Below are positions 36,666 through 50,100 of a DNA stretch of 64,000 nt, piece by piece. The stretch's first letter is position 1. The number at the start of each line of letters is the position of its first letter. Made by a program: the position numbers and the translations under genes. The notes under the pieces were generated by a model. It made no database searches and was not told the DNA's origin. It worked only from the letters and a program-made list of their open reading frames with translations. The DNA is from Branchiostoma floridae (lineage: Eukaryota > Chordata > Leptocardii > Amphioxiformes > Branchiostomatidae): contig NC_049993.1 of assembly GCF_000003815.2 (NCBI RefSeq), positions 11,250,778-11,314,777 on the forward strand, in the 5' to 3' direction.

Positions 36666-38229
36666 CTACAGTGGTATCATGACATCCATCCCGTCCTGGT
36701 TCGCCCCCATGGGCATGGCAGGAGGGAACATCCCGTTGTTGTTCTGGTTCCAGGTGTCCCAAGCCTGCTGGATGTACTCTGGAGTGCGGCAGGTACCGGT
36801 CATGGGGTAGGCCCCCACTATCCCCGCCCAGCACCGCAGCCCGGACTCACAGTTACACGGGGAGGAGCCGTACTCCAGGGTACACATCTCACCGTCCTGT
36901 ATGTTGAGGAAGAATGGCCTGTGGTTAGTAGACTGGACTTTGAGGCAGCATATGGCGGTCTTGTCATAGGCCGGAATCGCTATATTTTTTCTCGCCAATC
37001 AGGCAATCTCTTTTGTGAGCGTTGAAAGTCTGTCAGACAAGTGGAAAAAAAAAACACATAACGGATCTGATTCCTTAAAGTTTGTGTTTTGTTACTCTGA
37101 CCGGAGAGTAAACTACGTCGACGGAGTATTGTTGTTAATTGGTGGAAGTCGGATGAGTGTTCGCATCTCCATGTTCGGTTTGCCACATTCATGGGTAGCA
37201 TCCCAGAATGGTTTAATAGCCGGCCAAGAAGTACACCGTTATACATGTAGCTACGTCGCCAATTTCAAAGTACTGTGCTTCTAGGTCGACTAAGTCCTCT
37301 GACATGCTATCTGTCTATATGGACAATTCCTGCAAAGTTACCAGCGACATGTGGAGCCTGATAGAAGCTATGATCTCAGTATATGTTTTCTTGATAATAT
37401 TGTCATCATTGAGAATTAATTTTAAAAATGTCCTGTGTTGAAGTCACCTGAGCCATCGCCCCACAGTACCCTGCAGTGGAGTCCGAGTCGCTGTTGACAG
37501 GGTTGAAGAAGAGCGGTTCAGCCATGGGCCGGGCACTGTTCCACCAGCGGCAACACTCCGTGGACAGGCAGTCTCCGTTAGAGTTACAGCCCATGGTCTG
37601 GGCCTGGGGGGAGTAAAGAGAAATGTCTTACTGCAGACATTCTTCAACTGTACGAAAGTAAAACGTCTAGTGCAGCCCGTGTACTTGCAAGGAGGTTAAA
37701 ATATTTTCAGTAACCTCCTTGGTACTAGCAAGGATGGGGGTAGCAAGGAGGACTGTCTTGCTGAAGACATTTGTAAGAAAAAGTCTAGTTACAGCCCATA
37801 TACTTGGCCTAGGGGTAGTTAGGAGAATTGTCTTACTGTAGACATTCTTGTGTACCAAAAAATGTCCAAGGAAGTGATAACCACGAATACATGTACCATG
37901 AAACTTCACAGCATTTCCAACCTTCACTGTGGTATCATATATTTGCATACGTGTATATGATACGTTTTATGTGGTCAAATGTGCTCGTTATATCCTTTTT
38001 ATCATCAACATTAATTTCTTTACTCCGTTGGAAACTCTGAACAGCAGGTACAGATCGTTATATATTTTGGTAAAGATTCCTAGCCATATGTGAGATCCAG
38101 CTGGTATACATAAAAGTCACAACTTTCCTAGTAACAACATGATGAGTGTTAGGTACATCACTGAATGAATGAACGTACCTTGATCGACAAGACCTGGACA
38201 AAAAAGAAGACAGCAAATGCCAACATCAT
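36666..38229 (-). CDS. Secreted ten-cysteine protein, colipase/prokineticin/Dickkopf fold type; complete, 3 exons, 145 aa
   Basis: Exons: 38179-38229, 37448-37603, 36666-36896, all in phase 0. The first exon encodes only a start and hydrophobic signal peptide (MMLAFAVFFFVQVLSIK). The mature part has ten cysteines in the order C-x5-C-x4-CC-…-C-…-C-…-C-x-C-x5-C-…-C (GCNSNGDC, STECCRWW, GYC, GEMC, PCNCESGLRC, GTC). This is the spacing of prokineticin and the second Dickkopf/colipase module, including the GE-x-C and C-x-C-x5-C signatures. A tail of about 35 residues rich in Asn, Met and Pro follows. Known members act as extracellular ligands, Wnt modulators or lipase cofactors; which applies here is not visible. 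The Trp-Trp after the CC pair and the insert before the fifth cysteine are unusual. Confidence 0.82.
37586..37850 (-). repeat. Degenerate partial copies of exon 2's 5' edge in intron 1
   Basis: The acceptor and first codons of exon 2 (plus strand ACAGCCCATGGTCTGGGCCT, then GGGGGAGTAAAG…TGTCTTACTGCAGACATT) recur in modified form at about 37672-37770 and 37794-37848. The farthest copy keeps an acceptor-like CCCCTAG followed by codons for Ala-Lys-Tyr-Met-Gly-Cys-Asn, then a stop. The middle copy is split by a small insertion flanked by AAGGAGGTTA and TAACCTCCTT. Confidence 0.6.
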
Positions 38230-41200
38230 GGAGCGTTTTTACTAGTACGTTTCTACAACGTTTTCTAAAGTTGTGAATGACGGTTAAATTACTGGTGCAG
38301 CTGAACAAGTCCGGAAACTACGGAGCTGGTATCGGGCATAGAAAATTAAAATGGGTGTTTTATCATATACTATATTTGTTGTTGCCACAGGCAGATCAGT
38401 TATGATTGTATTGCATTACGTCGGGCGACTAATTTCCATTTCCCAAATAAAGCCAGAGGCTGAATTAAAGTTTTCGTTGATGTAACGTTCTAGTTTATCA
38501 ATCCTTTTTAAGTGTTGTATTCAATATTGCAATGCTTGGCTAAGATGATTGTAAACAACGAGTTGTCCTGTACGAGTCCATTTGCGTCAGAGGGCGTGTT
38601 TTCCGGTGCAAATATTGTCGGAGAGACGCTGCGGAAATGTCATCTTGCACCTTGCTTTTTGGCCTTTCCGTGGCGACATCTACCGAATGATCTCGGCATA
38701 ACAAGTGGTCAAATTAAAAGAGCAGTCCACCTACTACACTTCCTATTCCTAATATATTCTGTATTCATATGTATGTCGTGTCAACGATTCGGCAAAAGTA
38801 TACCACCAACGATCGCCTTTTTTAAATTCAAAACATTTTCATGTGGTCCTTCGTTAGTCGGTTGGTTTGCCCGCTCTCACATTTGTCAGAACCGCCTTTT
38901 AATTGTCTAAGGATCAAAATTACCTTCTTTGATCAGAAATTCACATTTTGACGCAACGAATTATACTAAAATTGTTGTAAAACCGCTGAAGAAACGAAGG
39001 TAGTCTACCCTATAGCTATGTACAGTTGATTAATTCGACCGGAAGAGAACAGTAGTTCGGAGATTGCGCGTATCCCAGCTTAGAGTGAAGGGTTCCCCTC
39101 GGCTTGCGATCGTTGAAAAGACCCAACTGTTCCCTGAGAAAGTGTTCCTTCCGAAGCTGAGGTTAAATGGTGCGTGGAGTGAGACATTTCCGCCCCTGCT
39201 CCTGTGGTACCACCTGCCAAGGCGCGGGGCCACCCGGATAACCCTGATGAACTTCGCGTTTGGAAACAAATTCTCGTCTAGTTTGCCGGCAAATCTGGGG
39301 GGAAGGGAAATGGTGGGAAATTCCGCTGGAGTGGGGCCCGTCAGGCTGATGCGAAACATTTGTCTGAAATTGGTTGGTAGGTATACATGATACAGACCTG
39401 ACTACAGCAGGATGTTAAGTTTGTCAGTACGGTAAAGGTAGTGATTGAGATATCCATATATTACATTGCCAACGGAAGACCCCGTTCCAAAATTTCCCCT
39501 GTGCTTAAGCATTATGCTGCCAGAAATGATGACAGATTAAATCCTTCTTTAGTTGAAATGTGGAATACGCTACACGCGTTGGGAGAAAGGGACAAGGGAG
39601 TGAAAGAGAGAGCAAGGAAGAGAAGGAAATGCACTATAGGCGCAACAGAAATAGCAAGCTGCAACAGACTGCAACTGTATTCAGAACCACAGCCAAGTAT
39701 GCATAAGATCATAGAGCGACAACCTTTCTTTAAACATTAGTACATGAGTATATCATCCTAAGTCACGGTCCAAACACTGCCAAATCCAGCCTGATCCTCT
39801 CCTGTGGGAACGGAACTATGCCAACACACCGCCGGATCACTTGTGCTTTCTAAAATAATTATTTTGATACACTAACAGAAGTGCCGGTACCTGGTACACC
39901 GTGCCCGTAGATATCTTTTCCTCCACGCGTACGTCAACAGTGTCTGCGGCCACGGTGTGCACACGTCACAGCTGAGGCCGTCTGCCGGGCAGCCAGCCAG
40001 CGCAGACACACAGCTGCCAAGTCCCCTCCACTTGGAGAGCGAGCCGCTTGAAAAATCCCGACTAGAACTACTATCTCCGCGACCCAACCTCTGCTTGGAG
40101 AATAGCCAAGTCTTTGTTGGAGCAATGTTGGACGGCTTGTTGAAACTCGTTCATCCGAGCTGTAGTCTTACCCTGATCCATGCTATGACGTAAGGCATTG
40201 ACAAACCTGCCTTCAATCCTACCCCCAAAACGGTATGCTTCGATAATATGATAGATGTACTGTAGCAAACATACATGTCAAGGCATCTAACTTTTGATAC
40301 TCAATGATACTCAATGATATCCAAAGACAAGGTCAAGGGCAGAATAAGGAGAACTAGATAAACTACAAAACAAATATCTTGTCACACCCCATGCACCACA
40401 CCTCAAAAAGACTAAGTAATACCGAATTGAGTTAGAAACTATTATTAAAATTTACGTTTGATAGAATGATTCCATTTCCTTTCCTCATACAGTCTTACAC
40501 GATATAGCGAGAAAGAAAAGCTCTTAAGTGTAGAATTTGCTATACTAAACAGCAAATCGCTTAGTTTGCATACAGTAAATATGGAAAGAATCTCTTTTGA
40601 GATTTCCGGAACCAACGAATGCCCTTAAGTGCGCAGGAGGTTCGGACCACTGGCACGAACTTTGTGATTTACTGTATACAGCGGAAGTATAATGTACTTG
40701 AACTTTTCAGGTTGAATCATTTAAAAGACAAAGTTCCTCGAAACTTCTCGGAAAGTGCGTGCACGTCTTTCTACAGCTTTATGTCTTCACAGTATGAGTA
40801 GGAAGTGCTAAACTCATCTGAACAAATATTACAGCTAGCTGTTGAAATTCAAGCTGGTATTTTAGGCGATCGAAAGTCACAATGACGTACGGTATTATCA
40901 TCGTCTATTTAGAGGCACGATTTAACTACAGACCAAGGATATCTTTGCACCTACGTAATTGTTGTTTTCTCGTAGTATCTCTTCGAAGCGTGCCACACGC
41001 CAAAAAAGACCTTAAAGTTGAAATAGTACTTCATGTATTAGGCCAGACACCCTAATGCTCTATGTCAGACGTCGAAAAACTCGCTTCTCAGAGATTTCAG
41101 CAAATTCCAAAGGGCTGCTTGGTGGTAAAGAAAGTGAGCAGGCCGTCTCGTGTGGCCAGGGAAAAGCTAAACAACAAAGCCCAAGGGGACTTCTTACCGC

Positions 41201-41935
41201 GAGCCACGCTGCTTTAAAAGCCTCTCTTCTTTTGGCATAGACGGAAGGAAGTTTTCGTTCGACTCAAAAATGTTTACTTAACTTCCTCCTGGTTGAAGTC
41301 TGGAGATCGCGGCGGGCTCGCGAAGCGGACCGCAGAAATGAAAACTATAACTCCACGTGATGAACACGTGACGTACACTCGAGCTGAAACACTGTCCATC
41401 AGCGTGCGTTTTTACGTCCGGTATCGTGCGTGGTTTGATGTTGAACCGACCTCTGCCAACCGTGTGCATGTCATGTAAGTCCCAGAGTGGATAAACAAAC
41501 ACGCTTGCGCAAAGGGTTGGGAAAACAGGCCCTTGCCCACGCACGGTCATGTCGCTGACACACGGGGACGGCGAGTGAAGAGTCGGAGGTTGTAGAGTAG
41601 GATCATCCGTCCTGGAGAGGAGGCTCGCGACCCGGTTTTTCCCGCTGACAGGTGTGTTTTCCAGGCTGTTAATCAGTCGGGCTCTCGGCGGGGCACCTCT
41701 GGCTCGTGAGCACGAGCCTGGACCAAAGTAAAGCCTCTTGTCTTAGCCAGGCATAAACAATCGTGATAACCTCAGCCCTGTTTGCTTTCAACCTAAGAGC
41801 ACGGCGGCTGGTGGCTGGGGCAATTAGAATTCCTGATCTGTCCTGTCATTGGGAGGAATTTGTGAATTTGGAGGACACCGTCGGCTGATAGACGGCATCT
41901 CTCCCGGAGAGAGCTGAGCTCACGGCGAGATCGGG
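38230..41935. other. Divergent intergenic region between the secreted-protein gene and the SVEP1-like gene
   Basis: The genes on either side point away from each other. A pair of overlapping ~109-codon frames on opposite strands occupies 39030-39390 without recognisable homology. A CTCTGCTTGGAGA motif of the fold-back family lies near 40090. The stretch just upstream of 41936 is relatively G+C-rich and is the presumed SVEP1-like promoter and 5' UTR. I found no confident exon. Confidence 0.45.
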
Positions 41936-44059
41936 ATGTTGGGCGGCGGCGTGGTCCCGGTTCTGACTTGTTTCTTCTCACTGTTGTCCCGCGGGACGGG
42001 ATGGGACGCACGAGGATCCGACCGGATCGTCAACGACGATCCCTCCGCTCTACAGATCGGGCTGGATCCCGACTCTCCCCGCTCCAAGGTGGAAATCCTG
42101 GGCGAGATCTTCAAGAAGCACGTCCAGCGCCTGAGACAGACGGAAAACCAGACGGTCGAACTTGTTTTCCTGGTGGACAGCTCCGCCAGTGTCGGCAACG
42201 AGAACTTCAACAGCGAGCTCCGATTCGTGAAGAAACTCCTGGCTGACTTTACTCTCGCGGAGAATGCGGCACGCGTGGCCATCGTTACGTTCTCCTCACG
42301 CAACAAGGTAGTCAACCATGTGGACCACTTGTCTAAACCCAGCTATCACAAACACAAATGTTCTCTCCTGGAAGAAGAACTACCGAGAATTAAATACGCC
42401 GGCGGGGGCACTTACACCAAGGGAGCCATGATAAAAGCACAGGTAAGTTTTACTTTGATGTTCAGCTAGCTACAGGTCAAGTTAAACGTTTTGACATTGC
42501 TTGGAACAGACGGTAGTCGTAGTTAACAATAGCGGAGCAGGCCATGTGACCCCGTCTCTCATCAGTGGAAGTAATAGACATTTCCTGACGATAAGACTCG
42601 CTGCTGCTTTCAGCGCGGCCGTTAGCCGACATGCCAGACAAATTGCACTCCGCGCCGCCGGAGACTCCGCATCCAGGTCTCACCCCTTCAACCCGCCTAA
42701 ATACGGAACACTTGTTCTCCACAATAGACATGTATAGCTTTCTACGTGCCTTTCCCTTCCTACACAATGCCCTGGCGTTATTGGCAAAGCTCGGTCAGGG
42801 GAAAGGAAATCCCTCAACGCTAGTTTCCAAACATTTCTCTCATTGACTGCACGTTTTTTCAGGCAGCGCAGAAAGGTTACGGGTACAACTTGACAATGTT
42901 TTTACAAGCACGAAGTAAACTCCCCGGTGATATTGTTGAATACCAAAGACACATAACTCCAGCCCAAACTCAGATGGGGACGTATTTTCCTTCCCTCCTT
43001 GCACATTGGCCTTTGTACCTGTAGGGAAAATGCCCGTATTGTTTGCGGCTCCGTGTTTCCCTTTTTAAACCTCCCGTCTTGAGATTAATTGGGTAAAACC
43101 CTGGACTTGATCCCGTGCTAATCCCTGGACACCATACCATCTGGCGGTGTAACACTGAACTTGGCTAATCCGAGAAGCTCTTCTCTTTGTTGGCCTTGTC
43201 TACAAACGCAAATGGTTCATGAACAGTCGTTTGAAGCCTGATTAGCAGCTATGTGAACCATCTTTTTGCCAAGTTCCTTTCAATTATAGGCAAACGTTCA
43301 GAGAACCGCTGCGCTTGGAAGTAGGACAAAAACGTATTGAGAAACACTTCTTTTTGGTAGCTACTTTACCCCAGCGGTTCAGTAACAGTTGTTTGAACTT
43401 TTAGTACAAACCATCTTGTCAAGTTATCTTCAATTACAGCAAACTTTGAGAGGACTGTTACGTTTAGAAGTAGAGCAGAAAACATCCATCTGAGGTTTCT
43501 GAGGAGACCATTTGGCCAAGGATGGATCAATTGTTTCTTTGGTCAATTAAAAACTGCATAGTCATCAATTAGACAGTCTTTTTCGGCGAGGGTGTGTTTG
43601 GCATCGACTGTCAAACTTGGGTAAACCCTGTACACTTACAAGTGATGGTACGTTGTTCAGCACTAAAGTGTACGGAAGACGGAGAGACGCAAGCTTAGAT
43701 GACACAAGCTCATCTTATTGGATAAGCACCGACATTGTTTTTTGCGTAATGCGCGTAAATACACAATGCCGTTAACAACAGATGTACACGTGCCTTCACA
43801 TAAAATAGCGATTACTTTATCAAGTCCTTCTGACACAATAGGTTGTACAGGGGGACGATCATCTTCATTTGTATACATTATCCCTTGGGCCACACAGTTG
43901 TGCAAGCCAGCAGGGCTATTCCACTGGTGGTCACATATGTGCTCAACGTACAAAGTATTTTACATGTGTACTGAGTGTTAATCAGAGAGAGCACTATATC
44001 TACATATCTAGAAGTTCTGCGGAAATACACAGACAGACAGACAGACACACACACACACA

Positions 44060-44132
<73 letters not shown>

Positions 44133-47100
44133 TTTCATGTAGATAAAAATGTTTTCATGTTGTTCTTGCTAGGAAGTCCTGCGGCACGCCCGTCCGAACG
44201 CCACCAAGGCGGTGTTCCTGATGACTGACGGCTATTCCAACGGCGGGGACCCCCTTCCCGAGGCGCGCAAACTCAAGCAGAACGACGTGCAGATCTTCAC
44301 CTTCGGCATCCGGAGCGGAAACGTCAAGGTACGTCATCATGGGGAGGTCAATGACCTCGAGATATACTTGTAGCTAATGCTGTATTTTCTCACAGTAGTC
44401 TCATTGCAAGACTCCTCAGTAGTATATACACAATGCCACCGGACATGTGTGTGAATGTATCCGTAAAAATGCAGTTTCTCTAAGTTCTAGTTAAGTAGCC
44501 CATAGTCTGCAAACTTAGGGTAGGAAAGTCTCTGATGGTCGTATGGCTATAGATACTATTCGATCAATAGCTTATACATGTACTAATCATTTCATCCATT
44601 TCTGTTTGAATCTCGGATGAAACCGTAACGCTGCTCAAATCACCTCCGAAAACACACCGTGTTGCTGTTTATGTTGTACTAATTGTATAATTGTACGTCG
44701 CCCACACATTTCACTAAGAGGATACCTGCAAACATAATCTGGGTGATAGACTCTAATCTGGCCATGTGGACTTTGCAGGAGCTTCAGAACATGGCCACGG
44801 ACCCGGCAGAGGAGCACAGCTACTTCCTCGACAGCTTCGCCGAGTTCGAGGCTTTGGCAAGACGGGCGCTACACGAGGGTAGGTGGGTTGGCTGTTCTCG
44901 GGGTAGAAACGTCAGGGAGCTAGTTGGACGAAGTTTTGCAGAGGGCTGGGTAAATGAAAATATTTGTTTGTTTGCCAATTTGTTTATTTTCTGTCACCAG
45001 AGTAATATATATATATATATGTGCTTAAATACTGGCGTAGTATGATTGGTTGTAAAAATACCATGGCGACGGCAATACTAGTTGTCATTGTCTCTTAAGA
45101 AATCTTATAAAATATAGCTTCTAGATACTGATAGAATTTCTCCCTAATATCAAAGTCAGAAATTAGATCGACTCGGTGGTACCATAAGACGACATTGGTG
45201 GTCGTTTACCTATTTTCCCCTTCTCAGAGTAATGAAAAGCCCCCTGCATTTCCAAAGAAAGCTGCTAGAAAGCCCAAACTTACGTCACTTATTTCATGCC
45301 ACAAGAGCTATCTACCAACTAAACATCCTGACCATAGCTTGTAAAGAACACGAGATATTGAAACGGGAGGTTTTGTGGCAATACTTTAGAAAGCAGCCAG
45401 AGGCTCATAATCTAATGTTTTCTTCCTCTTGTATCACTCAGATCCATCCACATGGCGAAAGCAAAATGTACTGTAATAAAATAACGCACTAAATACCACA
45501 AAAGAACGCGTAAAACACTGGCACTGAGCTGGTTCTTACATCTGTTTGAAGATCATCAACACTAGTCGTATCTGCCACACGTTAGATGGCAGCGATGTGA
45601 TCAGGTCTAGTCTCCAAGCAGATCCTAGTACGGTAGCATAAGACAGTACATTGTATCAAAAGCTGGCAGAGGATCTTAGGAGTGAAAGAGGGGGGAAGAA
45701 AATATTAGATTATGAGCGTCTGGCTGGGTTCGAAAGTATTGCGACAAAACCGCGCGTTTCAATATCTCGTGTTCTTTACAAGCTATGGTCAGGATGTTTA
45801 GTAGGTAGATAGCTCTTGTGGCATGAAATAAGTGACGTAAGTTTGGGCTTTCTAGCAGCTTTCTTTGGAAATGCAGGGGGCGTTTTACGNNNNNNNNNNN
45901 NNNNNNNNNNNNNNNNNNNNNNNNNNNNNNNNNNNNNNNNNNNNNNNNNNNNNNNNNNNNNNNNNNNNNNNNNNNNNNNNNNNNNNNNNAAGATGTGATA
46001 ATCTGACCTTTCTCATATATTCGTAGCATAACATGCCGATTTAAACATTTTATTGAGATCATATGCCTGCGCTTTCTAGCGTTCACGAGACTACGAATGT
46101 CTCTATTTCCTTTGCGGTATCCAACAGGAAATGTCAGGGCAAGATCAACTTGACCTCAAGCTCATTTTCGGCGTCTGAGCTGAGAAGGGTGGAACGTCGT
46201 TTGGCGAAGTCCCTCTCAGTCTCTCTAATTCTTGGAAGTCGCTCAAACTTTCCTCTGGGAACGGAAATCAAGTGAATCCTGATCTGTCGTGTTGGGTAAC
46301 AACCTGATAACGTGTATGTAGACACGCCAAGTGCTGACATTTTCTCCCACGCACGGGTAAAGTTAACATGTCTTTATTAGCTAATTTTGTGGCTAGACAG
46401 GTGCAAAAACTACAAGCAGTCAGCGTTATTGCTTATGACTTTACTCCCACCAGTACGTCTGACTTGTGTGATTTGCTGTTTTCGAGTATTCTAACATGAC
46501 TGGTTATTGCTGGTTCAATGGAAGTTTCATAAGAGGTTAACAGTTACTGTTACACATCTGACAGCAAATGTTGGTTTCGAAAACGAACTTGAGCTTGTTT
46601 TCCTAAAATCAAGAAAAATATTTTGTCCTGTTAGTTTTTGACAACTTGCAGCCACCCGCCCGCCACCCACCCCCCCAAAAAAACACACGGTCACATTTAC
46701 GAATTTTCAGGAAATGAGATGAAAATCCAGCCAATTCAATACATAGGACAGTAATGCTGAAAATATAAAACCTTAAGATATATTCAACTTTCCCAACCGT
46801 ATTGTACTTGTACTTCGTACTTTTCTACACACGATTTCGGGCGTCGTTTCCAGGTATCGTACATCATTATCCAATTTCCACGTCCAGCACACGCCCTCAT
46901 CACATTACAGGTGTCACCGTTAGCTGCAGCCTGGGTGACACCTGTGAAGCCTTCTACGTGACCTTTAACCCGCCATGCCCCGAGATGTCAAGAAAACCTC
47001 TTACCTCTCTGTCCTCACCCCTTTACGGCGCAATCACCATAAATAGTGTAACAGTACGGGAGGTCAGGAGGGGAAGCACCCGCACACGAACCGGTCGTTA

Positions 47101-50100
47101 GAGTAGCGATAAACACAACTGAGCTTTGAAGGGAACTAGACGGCCCGCTAACCCCTGGATTGACACACTGCCCTGTGGTGACACCACACCATTAAATATC
47201 CCCTCACTCAGACACGTTATAGCTTCATGCCGGCAAAACAAGCTCAAGACACATAGAGCAGCTGAGGGCAGCCTTGCTTGGTACACACCAACGGGCCAGT
47301 CTTAGGTAGAATACACTGAAATTTCTTCATTTTATATGATGACATCGAATGGGAACCCCAAAACTGATGCGAGCGTGCGAATAAAAATATTTGTCTAAAA
47401 ACGTTGCCTTCAGTATGAAGTGGTCAGGAAGGATGAACAAATCACACACGGAGTATGGCATACCGAACAGTAGATTTTTTATTTTTGTTGTTTCACACCT
47501 TCTTCTTTGACTTTGGAATTACCTTTGGCATTCTATGACATAAGTATCCATTTTCCGATATTTTTGTCAATTTACAGCATACACATTTGCTCATTTTATG
47601 ATTTACAGTATCTAGAGCTGTATATGATTTATAGAGTTGTACTTTTGGAAATTGACGAAAATTGATGCGCGCGTGGATGCCATCCATAATCAATATTCAA
47701 AAATCAACATAACCTAACAAACGAAATTGATATTTCAACTGACCAGATTCATCAACTTTTCCCCCTCCACAGATCTCCAGGGTGGAGAGTTCATCTTAGA
47801 GACGCCTGGGAAGTGTTGGAAGCTGTGTCCCCAGGGCAACAAGTGTTGTGACGTCACCGCCTCCTGCAGGTTAGACATTTCACAAGTAAAATGCGCAGCT
47901 ATAAATTTTCTACCGATCTTTGAGAAGCAAAGACTAGTTTGGATTGCTGTTCCGTTTTACTTAGTCCGCATCATTTTATATCGGTGCGGACGCAGAGGTT
48001 CAGGTTAGAAATCTAACAAGTAAAATGCGAAGCTGTATATTTTCTATGGATATTTGAGAAGCAAAGGCTGATTTGGATTGCTGTCCAGTTTTACTTAGTA
48101 CAGATCATTTTATACTGGTGTGGACGCAGAAGTTCAGACTTTACGTTCGGAGGGGGAGTTCTTCTGGCAAACATGTTGTCAGACGCCTTCTGCAGGTTAG
48201 AAATCTCACCAGTAAAATGCGCGGCCATATATTTTCTGCCGATACCTTAGAAGCAAAGACTGCCCGTTTTATTTAGTACGCATCATTTTATATTGGTGTG
48301 GACGCAGAGGTTCAGACTTTACGTTCGGAGGGGGAGTTCTTCTGGCAAACATGTTGTCAGACGCCTTCCGGGACGGAGTGATGGATGGGGGAGGGACGTG
48401 ACGTTCTGTCCGGAATGTCCTCACGTGAGATCTCGCGGGAGTTCGGGTCAGGGTGTCACCGCGATATTAAATGGTTAATCAGCCAGGGGAGAATATTGGA
48501 ATTGTTGTTATGACGATGTTGTCTTTTTCCACAGGTGCGGCACGCACACGGGGCAGTACCAGTGTATATGTGAGGCGGGGTACTACGGAAACGGCGTTCA
48601 TCACGACTGTCTAGGTATGCCAGGGGTCTAACCCGCATGTTTCCCCGAACAACCTGTACCTAACCCTGTCGTCTTAATAGTGATTGAGTAGTAACCTGTC
48701 TGACACAAGGGATCGGTTTTTGGCACAGATATTCACTTCAATTTGTCGGCCTTATTAAACTGTTTGTTACAATTTCCTCAATGATAAAACAGCTGGCTAT
48801 GTCACATATATCTACATCAACTTTAATTGACATGTACTCAAAGAGAAAGACAACTCCGAAAAGGCATTATAGTTTTGGTTTTGACACGGTCCCAACTACC
48901 TCTACAAAACCATCGTTCTCGGAAAACTACATACAAACACACACACACCACCCAACCAATGTCCTCGAATCATTTGTAGACTCCGTGCTATGAGCGAATA
49001 CTGTCGTTCATTACATGCAGGTACATACCGGAAAGTATCCAGTTGTATCAGGACCAAGGAGGTTATACAAGGAGGTTATATAACCTCCTTGATCAGGACC
49101 AAGGTTTTGTGTTATGCGGAAACATCTGTCATTATCATCTCCAAGCAGATTCTGTGTGGAAGATCGTAACATTTTCGAAGTCTGACTGCCTGATTTCTCC
49201 ATGAAAGACCCTCAGCCCGGCAGTCAGGAACTGATGTTACGATCTTCCACCAAACATCTGCTTGGAGATTAGCGTCCTTGAAACTTCGATCACGGCATGA
49301 ACTCAGACATCCGGAAGTTATCAACCTTTACTTTTAACGACTAGATGTAGACTGACGACTTTACTACTCTTAACTTCACTGCTACAAAAACAGTCGAGGG
49401 GGATTCCTATAGATAAGCTACCGTGCTGAACGGCGTCATGGAAAACTCTTTCCGTGACTAATCTTCGCGGGCTTCAATGCCAAATGTGTGAAAACAACGT
49501 TATCATTCAACAAGTATCATAACAAAAACAGGCCTTTACTATTATATCTTTTGGCATTCTCGACGTAGTCTATAAAGACCGTTGAAGCACTCAGCCTCCA
49601 TTGTCATGACTATTATTGTTTTCTGCCATATGTCTCGCTTCCTTTAATTCATGATCAGCAGTGGTATGTTAACGTTATAGATACGAATAACGCCTCAAGA
49701 ATGTACTTTCTAACGTTCTCCGCCAACATCTGTGTTGACGTAGTTTCTATATAGCAATACAAATTTTGTGAATCAAAATTGTTCAAGAAGATATTTTCTA
49801 AAATTGTGGGTATCAAGTATTGAGACGGTTAATCAAGGTACACGTAGACAATTTGAGCCCTTTGTTATGTTCTACGCGCACGGCCTTGTCAACACTATCT
49901 GGTACATACATTCCGTCTCGTGGACACCTCAAGGTTCCTTCTTCTTTCTTATCTCTATAGAATAGCATCCTTCGAGCAACAACGAGTCTTCGTATTTTTC
50001 CATTTGAGTGGCGGACAACATCAATTCACCGGAAAGTCCCCAGTGGCTAAACGTGCAACCACAGTGATAACCCGACGGTGTCGCGACGAACCCTCATTGA

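Noticed and set aside
43869-44228. Poly-His-Thr and poly-Val-Cys reading frames
   Set aside because: These are the (AC)n microsatellite read on either strand.
44990-45020. (TA)n run after SVEP1-like exon 3 as a promoter TATA element
   Set aside because: It is a simple dinucleotide repeat inside an intron with no other promoter signal.
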